From Syntrophaceae bacterium UBA5764 (lineage in GTDB: Bacteria > Desulfobacterota > Syntrophia > Syntrophales > Smithellaceae): DNA of 15,181 nucleotides. A program made the translations under genes and the position numbers. The stretch is taken from NCBI GenBank assembly GCA_002418825.1, contig DIEW01000087.1, positions 1-15,181 on the forward strand. The letters are read 5' to 3'. Shown here piece after piece: positions 7,089 to 13,836 of this stretch; positions within the stretch are counted from its first letter, which is position 1; the number at the start of each line of letters is the position of its first letter. The notes beneath the pieces were generated by a model. It made no database searches and was not told the DNA's origin. It worked only from the letters and a program-made list of their open reading frames with translations.

Positions 7089-8396
7089 TTATTCTTCCGG
7101 GCCGTTTTTCACGATTTTTACAAACAAATACACAAACATTACAAATAACAGGCTGTATATTAAAAAGAACATAATTAAACTGAAAACAAGCTGATTCGCG
7201 GAAACAACAACCGAGGCGGCATCGGCGGTTTTCATCAGTTTATAAATTATCCACGGCTGTCTGCCGACCTCGGCGGAAATCCATCCGGTTTCATGGGCGA
7301 TATGGGGCAGGGGAATTAAATAAGGCAGGATGAAAAGATATTTTTTCGCTTCAAATAATTTATTTTTTACCAGCAGAAACAGCCCCAGAAGACCCATGAA
7401 TATCGCGAGCATACCCACGCCGACCATCACATGATAAACCTGAAAAACAAGATTCACCGGCGGCCAGTTATCTTTCGGAAATTCCCTAAGGCCTTTTATC
7501 TCGGAGTTTAAATTAAAATTATAAAGAATGCTGAGCATACGCGGGATATAAATCCCGTACGTTTTCTCGTTTTGTTCATCCACATATCCCGCGAGGTAAA
7601 GAGGTGCTCCTTTTGTTGTTTCAAAAAGCCCCTCCATCACCGCCGCCTTTTCCGGCTGTGTTTCGATCACTTGTATCGCGTGCAGATGTCCCAGCGAAAG
7701 TTGGATAAGCGGCGTTACGGCAAAAAGGATAATGCCGATTTTCAGCATCATTTTCGCCGTCTCGCCATGCAGTCTTTTTCGGACATAATATCCGGCAATA
7801 CCCGCGATCATAATCGCGCAGGTCATCCAGGAAGCCATAACCGTATGAAAAAATCTTATTACCGTTGACGAATTCAGCAGAGCCTGGCTGAAATTAGATA
7901 AAACAATTTTCCCCGTCGCAAAAATCTCGTATCCCGCGGGCGTCTGCATCCAGGAATTAGCCGCCAGTATCCAGAAGGCCGAAAGATGCCCGCCCGTAAA
8001 AACCAGCAGCGCGGAAAGCCAGTAAACCTTGGGGGACACTTTGTTTCTGCCAAAAATCAAAACGCCGATGAAAACAGATTCCAGAAAAAAAGCGATAACG
8101 GCTTCCGCGGCCAGAAGCGGCCCAAAGATATCCCCCACGACGCGGGAATAACCGGACCAGTTCATGCCGAAGGAAAATTCCATGGTGATACCCGTGGCGG
8201 TGCCGACAACAAATATCAGTCCTAAAATCCTGGCTAAAAAATCGGTGATTTTTCTGTAAGCTTCTTCTTTCTTGACAAGATACATTGTCTCGGAAAACAA
8301 AATGACCAGAGAGGTTCCCAGGGTCATGGCGGGAAAAAGAAAATGGAAACCCACGGTAAAAGCAAATTGCAGACGGGCAAGAATCAGAGCATCCAT
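7089..8396 (-). CDS. cydA: Cytochrome bd ubiquinol oxidase subunit I
   Basis: Heme-bearing subunit of cytochrome bd. From the ATG at 8396 it has 435 residues, far fewer than the roughly 520 of E. coli CydA, so it belongs to the short-Q-loop group. Heme ligands by alignment with E. coli are His18 (b595 ligand, in GFHFLFP), His184 (b558, in RFFHTV) and Met324 (b558, in YHVMVGVG); Glu98 and Glu106 sit in the AEAVIAFFLES block. Q-loop residues Lys250 and Glu255 (in EKAAVME) and GRQPW at 378-382 are conserved. The open frame reaches a TTG at 8408, but that codon lies in the GAGGA ribosome binding site of the ATG, so 8396 is preferred. It heads a cydA-cydB operon, divergent from the exported SOR-like gene. 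Confidence 0.95.
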   Translation of the reverse strand: MDALILARLQFAFTVGFHFLFPAMTLGTSLVILFSETMYLVKKEEAYRKITDFLARILGLIFVVGTATGITMEFSFGMNWSGYSRVVGDIFGPLLAAEAVIAFFLESVFIGVLIFGRNKVSPKVYWLSALLVFTGGHLSAFWILAANSWMQTPAGYEIFATGKIVLSNFSQALLNSSTVIRFFHTVMASWMTCAIMIAGIAGYYVRKRLHGETAKMMLKIGIILFAVTPLIQLSLGHLHAIQVIETQPEKAAVMEGLFETTKGAPLYLAGYVDEQNEKTYGIYIPRMLSILYNFNLNSEIKGLREFPKDNWPPVNLVFQVYHVMVGVGMLAIFMGLLGLFLLVKNKLFEAKKYLFILPYLIPLPHIAHETGWISAEVGRQPWIIYKLMKTADAASVVVSANQLVFSLIMFFLIYSLLFVMFVYLFVKIVKNGPEE

Positions 8397-8424
8397 CGCA
8401 TTCCTCAAATTTTATTGGTGTAAG

Positions 8425-8460
8425 ATTATCTAATCCGAGGCGATATTTCAACCAGATAAT
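8425..8460. promoter_or_regulatory. Inverted repeat in the cydA/SOR-like divergent region
   Basis: ATTATCT (8425-8431) and AGATAAT (8454-8460) are perfect 7-bp inverted arms with 22 bp between them, about three helical turns centre to centre. On the minus strand they overlap a possible cydA promoter: TTGAAA with GATAAT after about 15 bp. An operator controlling cydA, or both divergent genes, is plausible but unproven. Confidence 0.35.
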
Positions 8461-8476
8461 TCGCTATCCGATCCCG

Positions 8477-8505
8477 TTGATTTCCTCGTTTTTTTAAGCT
8501 ATAAG
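8477..8505 (+). promoter_or_regulatory. Candidate sigma70 promoter for the SOR-like exported protein
   Basis: TTGATT (8477-8482) and TATAAG (8500-8505) are separated by exactly 17 bp, one or two mismatches from consensus each. The predicted start near 8512 gives a leader of about 34 nt with a strong AGAGGAGGA ribosome binding site before the ATG. A 6-bp inverted repeat (AAGTAG...CTACTT) lies in the leader just before that site. Confidence 0.6.
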
Positions 8506-8545
8506 TAGGCCATAAAATTGCTACTTAAAGAGGAGGATAAAAAAA

Positions 8546-8914
8546 ATGAAAAAAAGCAAAGCCATATACCCGTTGATCTTTGCTACCTTGTTGTTTTTCA
8601 TGATGCTTCTGCAAATAGATCTGCGTGAAGCTTACGCCCATCCGCCACAGGATGTTCAGATTGCTTATGATGTTAACACTCAGACCCTTACCGTGACCAT
8701 CACTCACAAATCAGGTTTTGGATTTCACTATATTAATTCAGTAATCGTGAAGAAAAATGGCGTCGTGGTCAGCACAAACAAGTACGACAAACAGCCTGAC
8801 CCGGCTACTTTTTCATACACTTATAAGATGGCTGCCGGTAAAGGCGATAATATTGAAGTTACCGCAATTTGCAACCTTTCGGGAAACAAGACAGCAACAA
8901 TTGATGTAAAATAA
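8546..8914 (+). CDS. Small exported superoxide-reductase-like (desulfoferrodoxin-fold) protein
   Basis: A 122-residue protein with a clear Sec signal: KKSK, a hydrophobic core at about 8-24, then cleavage after AYA (29-31). The mature protein of about 91 residues would begin with His32. The rest looks like a beta-sandwich. THKSGFGFHYI (53-63) and a late AICN (107-110) match, in order and spacing, the His...HYI and Tyr-Cys-Asn-x-His-Gly segments of superoxide reductases. Only part of that iron site is kept: His54, His61 and Cys109 are present, Ser112 replaces the last histidine (CNLSG for CNxHG), and the N-terminal Glu/His ligands are absent. It is therefore SOR-like in fold but probably not a normal superoxide reductase. 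A CopC/LPMO-like use of the mature N-terminal histidine for copper is possible but speculative. Its neighbour is cydAB. Single gene with promoter, strong ribosome binding site and terminator. Confidence 0.7.
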   Translation: MKKSKAIYPLIFATLLFFMMLLQIDLREAYAHPPQDVQIAYDVNTQTLTVTITHKSGFGFHYINSVIVKKNGVVVSTNKYDKQPDPATFSYTYKMAAGKGDNIEVTAICNLSGNKTATIDVK

Positions 8915-8938
8915 ATCTTATCTCCGGCAGTAAGAGTC

Positions 8939-8967
8939 TTTGCCTTCGCGTCAGATGCGGGGGCAAA
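8939..8967 (+). terminator. Hairpin terminator after the SOR-like gene
   Basis: TTTGCCTTCGC (8939-8949) pairs along its full length with GCGGGGGCAAA (8957-8967), 11 bp including two G-U pairs, around a 7-nt loop. A T-rich but interrupted ATTATTTT follows. This is a likely intrinsic terminator 25 nt past the stop. Confidence 0.65.
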
Positions 8968-9018
8968 ATTATTTTAATCAAATAGAATCAGCGCTCTTAT
9001 CAGGCAAGCAAAACAATC

Positions 9019-10347
9019 ATGCAAAATACTGATCTTGACATATTAATTTCCGGCGGCACACTCCTGACAATGTCAGGGCAAATGAATATCATCGAAAATT
9101 GCCTGATCGGCATAAAAGACGGCATTATTGTTTCCATACAAATAAAAAACGGTCAGACTTTTTCAGATGAATCGGCCAGAGAAATAATTGACGCGTCCGG
9201 CTGCGTGGTGATGCCCGGACTGATAAATACGCACACGCATCTACCGATGGTTGCTTTCCGCGGGAAAGCCGATGATCTGCCGCTTATGGATTGGCTTCAC
9301 AACCACATTTTTCCGTTGGAGGCGCGCTTTGTTAACAGGCGTATGGTTTATGAATGCGCGATGCTGGCTATGGCGGAAATGATTCTTTCCGGTACCACAA
9401 CTTTTTGCGACGCTTATTTTTTTGAGTCAAGCGTTGCTGAGGCCGCGCAGGTTTGTGCGATGCGCGCTGTCGCCGCCCAGGGCTTTGCTGATTTCGCGAC
9501 TCCGGATAACCCCAAATATGAGAAAATGATGACGGCGGCGGAGCGCTTTGTCAACCACTGGAAACCTTACGCGCCGATGATTACGCCGGCTTTTTTCTGT
9601 CATTCACCTTATACCTGCTCGCCTGTCACGCTTGTGAACGTCAAACAGGTCGCGCGCGAAGCAGGCATCCTTTATTTAACGCATCTACTGGAACAGCGGG
9701 AAGAAATCGAAATAATAGAAAACCGCTACGGGAAAAAGCCCGTCCGGTATTTATATGATCTGGGAGTGCTTGACGAAAAAACCGTTGCCGTTCACTGCAA
9801 CTGGTTAACCAAAGAAGATATAGATATTCTGGCTGATACGGGTGTCGGCGTCTCGCACAATCCGGAAAGTTCAATGAAGCTGGCCGCCGGAGTCGCGCCG
9901 GTCCCGGAATTATTAGAGCGAAAAATAAACGTGGGATTAGGCACGGATGGCGCGGCCAGCAATAATGATCTGGACATGTTCAGGGAAATGGACAGCACGG
10001 CAAAAATTCACAAAGTAATGTCTTTGAACCCCACGGTGATGAGCGCGCAGACAGTATTGCGCGCAGCGACAATCGGCGGCGCTAAAATTCTGGGATTGGA
10101 AAAGCTAATCGGCTCAATAGAAGTGGGCAAGCGGGCGGACATAATTTTAATCGATATGAATCAGCCGCATCTTACTCCTGTCTACAACTATTATTCACAT
10201 CTGGTATATGCGGCGCGTGGCGCTGATGTAAAAATCAGCATCATCGACGGTAAAATTATCATGAAAGAAAGAAAGCTGCTCACCATCGATTTACCAAAAA
10301 CAATAGAAGCGGTCAACCAAATCGCCCGGCAGATTGCCAACCAATAA
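9019..10347 (+). CDS. mtaD: Amidohydrolase, SAH/5'-methylthioadenosine deaminase type (MtaD/SsnA group)
   Basis: Cytosolic metal-dependent deaminase of 442 residues, expected to deaminate S-adenosylhomocysteine and/or methylthioadenosine to the inosyl forms in the methionine/SAM salvage route. Metal-site motifs of the amidohydrolase superfamily are all visible: THTH (His72, His74), THLLE (His222 with Glu225), VAVHCN (His259) and GLGTDG (Asp310). RGKADDLPLMDWL at 81-93 and the Glu in FPLEARF (Glu101) match the nucleoside-binding part of MtaD. SHNPESSMKLAAG (279-291) is also canonical. Related families (guanine deaminase, SsnA, TrzN/AtzA chlorohydrolases) share this architecture, so the exact substrate is inferred. 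The ribosome binding site is weak. The gene stands alone on the plus strand and converges on msrAB with 23 bp between them. No other salvage genes are nearby. Confidence 0.85.
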   Translation: MQNTDLDILISGGTLLTMSGQMNIIENCLIGIKDGIIVSIQIKNGQTFSDESAREIIDASGCVVMPGLINTHTHLPMVAFRGKADDLPLMDWLHNHIFPLEARFVNRRMVYECAMLAMAEMILSGTTTFCDAYFFESSVAEAAQVCAMRAVAAQGFADFATPDNPKYEKMMTAAERFVNHWKPYAPMITPAFFCHSPYTCSPVTLVNVKQVAREAGILYLTHLLEQREEIEIIENRYGKKPVRYLYDLGVLDEKTVAVHCNWLTKEDIDILADTGVGVSHNPESSMKLAAGVAPVPELLERKINVGLGTDGAASNNDLDMFREMDSTAKIHKVMSLNPTVMSAQTVLRAATIGGAKILGLEKLIGSIEVGKRADIILIDMNQPHLTPVYNYYSHLVYAARGADVKISIIDGKIIMKERKLLTIDLPKTIEAVNQIARQIANQ

Positions 10348-10370
10348 TATTTAACGGATAGAAAATTCGG

Positions 10371-11471
10371 TTATTTTTTTTGATCAAATAATTTAGAGTA
10401 TTGCCCGTAATCTTCTTTTTCCAGATCTTCTCTGGCTATAAAACGCAGCGCCGCGGAATTAATGCAATATCGCAACCCCGGCGGTTTCGGACCATCCGGG
10501 AAAACATGACCCAGGTGGGAATTTGCCTGCCTGCTGCGCACTTCCGTTCTCACCATGCCATAAGATTTATCCTGACGCTCTAAAATATTCGCAGGCTCCA
10601 AGGACTTAGTGAAACTTGGCCAGCCGCTCCCTGAATCGTATTTGTCCAGCGAGCTGAAAAGCGGTTCCCCGGATACAATATCCACATAAATTCCTTCGCG
10701 CTTGTTATCCACATATTCGTTGTTAAAAGGCGGTTCCGTGCCGTTTTTTTGCGTGACTTCATATTGCAGGGGTGATAGTTTTTTCTTCAAGTCTTTATCC
10801 TGTATGGTGGAATTTTTATTTTGCCGGCGTGGCAGGGGGCAGATATCATCTGCCCAGGTCTGGCGCAAGAAGCCTTCCCTGCCGGAACCAACACGGTAAG
10901 CGCCATAATGCATGGGATTTTTAGCGGCGTAATCCTGATGATAATCCTCCGCCGGAAAAAATCTTGTATGTTTCATGATCCCTACCGCCAAAGGACGGGG
11001 AAACTTGCCTGACTGCTCAAATTCTCGCAGAATTTTCTCCGCGATGTTTTTTTCTTCCTTTGTCTGATAAAAAATCACCGGCCGGTATCCGGGGCCGCGA
11101 TCGGCAAACTGGCCTCCTGAATCCGTGGGATCAATATGACGCAGAAAATAATCCAAAATATTTTCATAATTTATCTCCTGCGGATTATAAAAAACCCTTA
11201 CCGCTTCTATGTATCCCTTGTCCGCGTAATTTTTATATGTAGGATTATCTTCCGTGCCGCCTGCGTAACCGGAAATCACTTCCCTTACTCCGGCCAGTTT
11301 TTTTAAATCAGCTTCCACGCACCAAAAACACCCACCGGCCAGCACCGCCTCGGGATACTTATTAGTATTATTTTTCTCCATAATTTTTTGAACCTCCGCC
11401 TGGCGTGAACTTGTAATCTCACATGAAACCAGGAAACTTAATATAATCAGGTAAAATGCTGTCGTTTTCAT
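10371..11471 (-). CDS. msrAB: Lipoprotein peptide-methionine sulfoxide reductase MsrA-MsrB fusion
   Basis: Bifunctional repair enzyme of 366 residues reducing both S- and R-methionine sulfoxide in proteins. The N-terminus is a lipoprotein signal with lipobox LVSC (Cys17), so the enzyme should be membrane-anchored outside the cytoplasm. The MsrA domain (about 40-200) has GGCFWC at 46-51 with catalytic Cys48 and the HxxDPT segment at 112-116. Cys211 just after it may be a recycling cysteine. The MsrB domain (about 230-350) has GSGWPSF at 281-287, NSHLGHVFPDGP and the catalytic Cys336 in RYCIN. MsrB's zinc CxxC pairs are absent, as in zinc-free fused MsrB domains. No fused thioredoxin domain is present, so an external electron donor is needed. 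It lies among cydAB and the SOR-like gene, fitting envelope oxidative-damage repair. Confidence 0.94.
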   Translation of the reverse strand: MKTTAFYLIILSFLVSCEITSSRQAEVQKIMEKNNTNKYPEAVLAGGCFWCVEADLKKLAGVREVISGYAGGTEDNPTYKNYADKGYIEAVRVFYNPQEINYENILDYFLRHIDPTDSGGQFADRGPGYRPVIFYQTKEEKNIAEKILREFEQSGKFPRPLAVGIMKHTRFFPAEDYHQDYAAKNPMHYGAYRVGSGREGFLRQTWADDICPLPRRQNKNSTIQDKDLKKKLSPLQYEVTQKNGTEPPFNNEYVDNKREGIYVDIVSGEPLFSSLDKYDSGSGWPSFTKSLEPANILERQDKSYGMVRTEVRSRQANSHLGHVFPDGPKPPGLRYCINSAALRFIAREDLEKEDYGQYSKLFDQKK

Positions 11472-11502
11472 AAATGTTTATCTGCAAAACAATTGCAACT
11501 TA

Positions 11503-11530
11503 ATTTTAATGACGTTCAGAGGTTTGTCAA
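11503..11530 (-). promoter_or_regulatory. Candidate sigma70 promoter for msrAB
   Basis: Read on the minus strand, TTGACA (11525-11530) is followed after 16 bp by TAAAAT (11503-11508), giving a start near 11496 and a leader of about 25 nt. It lies immediately downstream of the citrate synthase terminator, so msrAB should be independently transcribed. Confidence 0.65.
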
Positions 11531-11540
11531 ATAAATTAAG

Positions 11541-11573
11541 AAAAAGCCCCGGCAATGTTACCGCGGGCTTTTT
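11541..11573 (-). terminator. Intrinsic terminator of the citrate synthase gene
   Basis: AAAAAGCCC (11541-11549) and GGGCTTTTT (11565-11573) form a 9-bp stem, extended by CGG/CCG past a single bulged C with an 8-nt loop. The A and T runs flank the GC core on both sides, so it can act in both directions. On the minus strand it lies 36 nt past the citrate synthase stop. Confidence 0.85.
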
Positions 11574-11609
11574 GATGGTAATGGCAAAATCGTTTACGGT
11601 TAGAGGAAG

Positions 11610-12974
11610 CTAGCTTTTTTCCCGGTCTTTTATGGGAATATAGTGGCGGCGCGGCGCCACGCTTTTGTATGCCGGGCGGATTATTTTTCCGCCGTTGGCC
11701 AACTCTTCGATGCGGTGCGCGCTCCAGCCGGCAATTCTGGCCATGGCAAAAATCGGCGTATACAACTCAGGGGGAATATCGAGCAGACGGTAAAGAAATC
11801 CTGAATAGAAATCTACATTAGCACTTACACCCTTGTATATTTTTCTTTCATGGCCGATAATTTCCGGAGCGATTTTTTCCACTTTTTCATATAGGCGCAT
11901 CTCGTCGGCAAGACCTTTTTCCTGCGCTAACTTTGCGATATATTCCCGCAATATCAGCGTGCGCGGATCGGAAACCGAATATACGGCGTGCCCCACGCCG
12001 TATATCAAACCGCTGCGGTCGAATGCTTCTCTATTGAGAAGTTTTATAAGATAATTTTCGATCTGGCGGTCGTCATCCCAGTTGGCCACGTTTTTTTTCA
12101 GATCCTCAAGCATTTGCACGACCTTGACATTTGCGCCGCCGTGACGGGGGCCCTTTAACGAACCTATGGCCGCGGCGATGGCCGAATAAGTGTCTGTCCC
12201 GCTGGAAGTAACCACGTGCACGGTAAAAGAAGAATTGTTTCCGCCGCCGTGTTCTGCGTGCAGCACCAGTGCCAGGTCAAGCAATTGTTCTTCCAGTTTC
12301 GTGTACTTGCTGTCATGCCTGAGCATGTGCAAAAAATTGCCTGCGGTGGATAAGTGCGGTTGAGGACTGTGAATAACCAGGCTTTTATTCCCGTAACGGT
12401 AGGCATGAGCCTGATAGCAGTAAACCACCAGCAGAGGGAAAACGGCAATCAGCTGGATGCATTGTCTAAGCACGTTGGGTATCCCGGTGTCTTCAGCGCG
12501 GTCATCAAGAACATAGAGAGATAAAACGCTCTGGGCAATGGCGTTCATGATATCGCGACTGGAAAGTTTAAGAATAGAATCGTGGACAAAATCATCCGGC
12601 AATGAATTGTAAGAACTCAATAGTTTTTGAAAACGCTTCAGTTCGCTTTTGTCGGGTAATCTGCCGAAAAGCAGCAAATAGCATGTTTCTTCAAAACCGC
12701 TGTGACCATCGGCCATAAAGCCCTGAACAATTTCGGTTATGTCGATTCCCCGGTAAATTAGACACCCCGGTCCCATTTCTGATTCATCGTCGCCGATCTG
12801 CGTATGAGCCTGCACTTCTCCGATTTGCGTTAATCCGGCCAGCACTCCTTTTCCTTTAATATCCCGTAAACCTCTTTTTACATCATACTTGGCGTACAAT
12901 GATGAATCCACGATGCTGTTGGATGCAGCCATCGAACTTAGTTTTTCCATCCATTCGTGATCGTTGATCTTCAT
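11610..12974 (-). CDS. Citrate synthase (citrate/2-methylcitrate synthase family)
   Basis: Condenses acetyl-CoA with oxaloacetate to citrate (propionyl-CoA in methylcitrate relatives). From the ATG at 12974 it has 454 residues. The catalytic triad of the Si-type fold is visible: His242 in HAEHGGGNN, His329 in YGVGHAVYSVSDPR and Asp388 in VDFYSGF. Other family blocks are SLKGPRHGGAN, MARIAGWSAHRIEE and the arginine-containing PAYKS...RRHYIP tail. The HAEHGGGNNSS version differs from the HADHEQN of E. coli GltA and resembles a branch I associate with Firmicutes and anaerobes. The frame opens at a TTG (13022), but ATG 12974 has AGGA 9 nt upstream and is preferred. The gene has its own promoter and terminator. 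It is not the unrelated Re-citrate synthase. A methylcitrate role cannot be excluded, but no prp genes are nearby. Confidence 0.92.
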   Translation of the reverse strand: MKINDHEWMEKLSSMAASNSIVDSSLYAKYDVKRGLRDIKGKGVLAGLTQIGEVQAHTQIGDDESEMGPGCLIYRGIDITEIVQGFMADGHSGFEETCYLLLFGRLPDKSELKRFQKLLSSYNSLPDDFVHDSILKLSSRDIMNAIAQSVLSLYVLDDRAEDTGIPNVLRQCIQLIAVFPLLVVYCYQAHAYRYGNKSLVIHSPQPHLSTAGNFLHMLRHDSKYTKLEEQLLDLALVLHAEHGGGNNSSFTVHVVTSSGTDTYSAIAAAIGSLKGPRHGGANVKVVQMLEDLKKNVANWDDDRQIENYLIKLLNREAFDRSGLIYGVGHAVYSVSDPRTLILREYIAKLAQEKGLADEMRLYEKVEKIAPEIIGHERKIYKGVSANVDFYSGFLYRLLDIPPELYTPIFAMARIAGWSAHRIEELANGGKIIRPAYKSVAPRRHYIPIKDREKS

Positions 12975-13121
12975 TCTTTCTTTTCCTGTAGCTTTTTGCG
13001 TCTGTTGTTTTTTTTCTCTCAATTTTCCGGGTGTTTTTTCTTGACTAAATTTTTATGTTACACAACGGGTATAAAAACTATCTGTCCGATAAACACTTAT
13101 TCAAATTATTTTTAACATTAC

Positions 13122-13134
13122 AGTGTATCACACT
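13122..13134. promoter_or_regulatory. Palindrome AGTGT-atc-ACACT in the citrate synthase leader
   Basis: A perfect 5-bp inverted repeat around ATC, lying just after the predicted transcription start of the citrate synthase gene. It abuts the next palindrome at 13134. A downstream operator is plausible. Confidence 0.4.
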
Positions 13135-13145
13135 TGGCGCGCCAA
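13134..13145. promoter_or_regulatory. 12-bp perfect palindrome at the citrate synthase -10/+1
   Basis: TTGGCGCGCCAA reads identically on both strands. It covers the predicted start site and overlaps the upstream end of the -10 element by two bases as read on the plus strand. Its position is that expected of a repressor operator; no regulator gene is adjacent. Confidence 0.45.
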
Positions 13146-13172
13146 AATAGCCGATACAGTGACATCTGTCAA
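13144..13172 (-). promoter_or_regulatory. Sigma70 promoter for citrate synthase
   Basis: On the minus strand TTGACA (13167-13172) and TATTTT (13144-13149) are separated by exactly 17 bp. The predicted start is near 13137, leaving a long leader of about 160 nt before the ATG at 12974. The -35 is itself part of an inverted repeat, TGACA-tc-TGTCA (13160-13171). Confidence 0.7.
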
Positions 13173-13243
13173 TCTTTTTACTTTGTGTTTTGGTAAGTTG
13201 TTTAAATTGCGGATAAAACAGCGTGAGTATTGTTTTTACCGTT

Positions 13244-13834
13244 TCACTTTTCCGAATCAGCAGGGTTTGGTGGAGAAAGGTAATGACGAACATTTGTTCT
13301 GTGATTGAACAAAATTAACAGAAAAGAGGCAACAGCGCCGGATACCGCACTGAATTTCCAAAGACCGGAGTTGGCTTGGCCCACAGATAGGATGAATGCC
13401 ATGAAAAATGAAGCGATGAAAACAACTCGGGAAACCCCATAAATAACAAGCCAAGCTACAGCAGCAGAAAAAGCAGCCAACGGTGCAATCAGGAGCGTGT
13501 AACCAAGATAGTTTGCGACACCTTTACCGCCGCGGAAACCATGAAAACAAGGGAAGCTGTTGCCCAAGATAAGAAAAAAAGCCGCCCATGGTAACAAAGA
13601 TACTTTTAGATAATAGCCGGCAACGACAGCGACAGCCAGCGCCCTGCCTATATCCAGAAAAAAAACAAAGGCGGCCCAAATCATTCCGGCCTGCCGATAG
13701 ACGTTTGTCGTGCCTGCGTTGCCGCTATAGCTTAAACGCGGGTCTTCTCTATCGGTTAGTTTAAAAAAGATGATGGCGAAATTAACTGATCCGACAAGGT
13801 AGGCGAGAAAAAATATCAAAAACGTTTTTAACAT
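13244..13834 (-). CDS. plsY: PlsY-like glycerol-3-phosphate acyltransferase, divergent
   Basis: Membrane protein of 196 residues from the ATG at 13834, related to PlsY, which acylates glycerol-3-phosphate from acyl-phosphate. Family landmarks are AYLVGS at 11-16, SGNAGTTNVYR (motif 1 region) and FHGFRGGKGVANYLG (the glycine-rich phosphate-binding motif), among about five hydrophobic helices. Oddities: the usual GH before the glycine motif is GN (LGNSFPCF), and the third motif is degenerate (HRTNVRHYLSPPNP). An ATG at 13852 would overlap the upstream gene. I prefer 13834 because it begins 2 nt after that gene's stop and places AYLVGS as in E. coli PlsY. Neither start has a good ribosome binding site, so translational coupling is likely. 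It is last in an operon with a thioesterase and a hotdog dehydratase, so it may be a pathway-specific paralogue rather than the housekeeping enzyme. Confidence 0.82.
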   Translation of the reverse strand: MLKTFLIFFLAYLVGSVNFAIIFFKLTDREDPRLSYSGNAGTTNVYRQAGMIWAAFVFFLDIGRALAVAVVAGYYLKVSLLPWAAFFLILGNSFPCFHGFRGGKGVANYLGYTLLIAPLAAFSAAVAWLVIYGVSRVVFIASFFMAFILSVGQANSGLWKFSAVSGAVASFLLILFNHRTNVRHYLSPPNPADSEK

Positions 13835-13836
13835 GA

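Noticed and set aside
7957..8451. 164-residue open frame overlapping the 5' half of cydA in another frame
   Set aside because: Composition is that of a frame shadow (many Cys, Arg, Phe, His), and cydA in the correct frame has conserved heme ligands throughout.
10350..10381. Possible terminator between the convergent amidohydrolase and msrAB genes (TAAC...GTTA before eight T)
   Set aside because: Only 4-5 bp of pairing with a mismatch; too weak to call, although the T run could assist termination of the amidohydrolase transcript.
13123..13308. 61-residue plus-strand open frame spanning the citrate synthase promoter and the PlsY-like 3' end
   Set aside because: No ribosome binding site, covers regulatory palindromes, and reads antisense through the PlsY-like gene.
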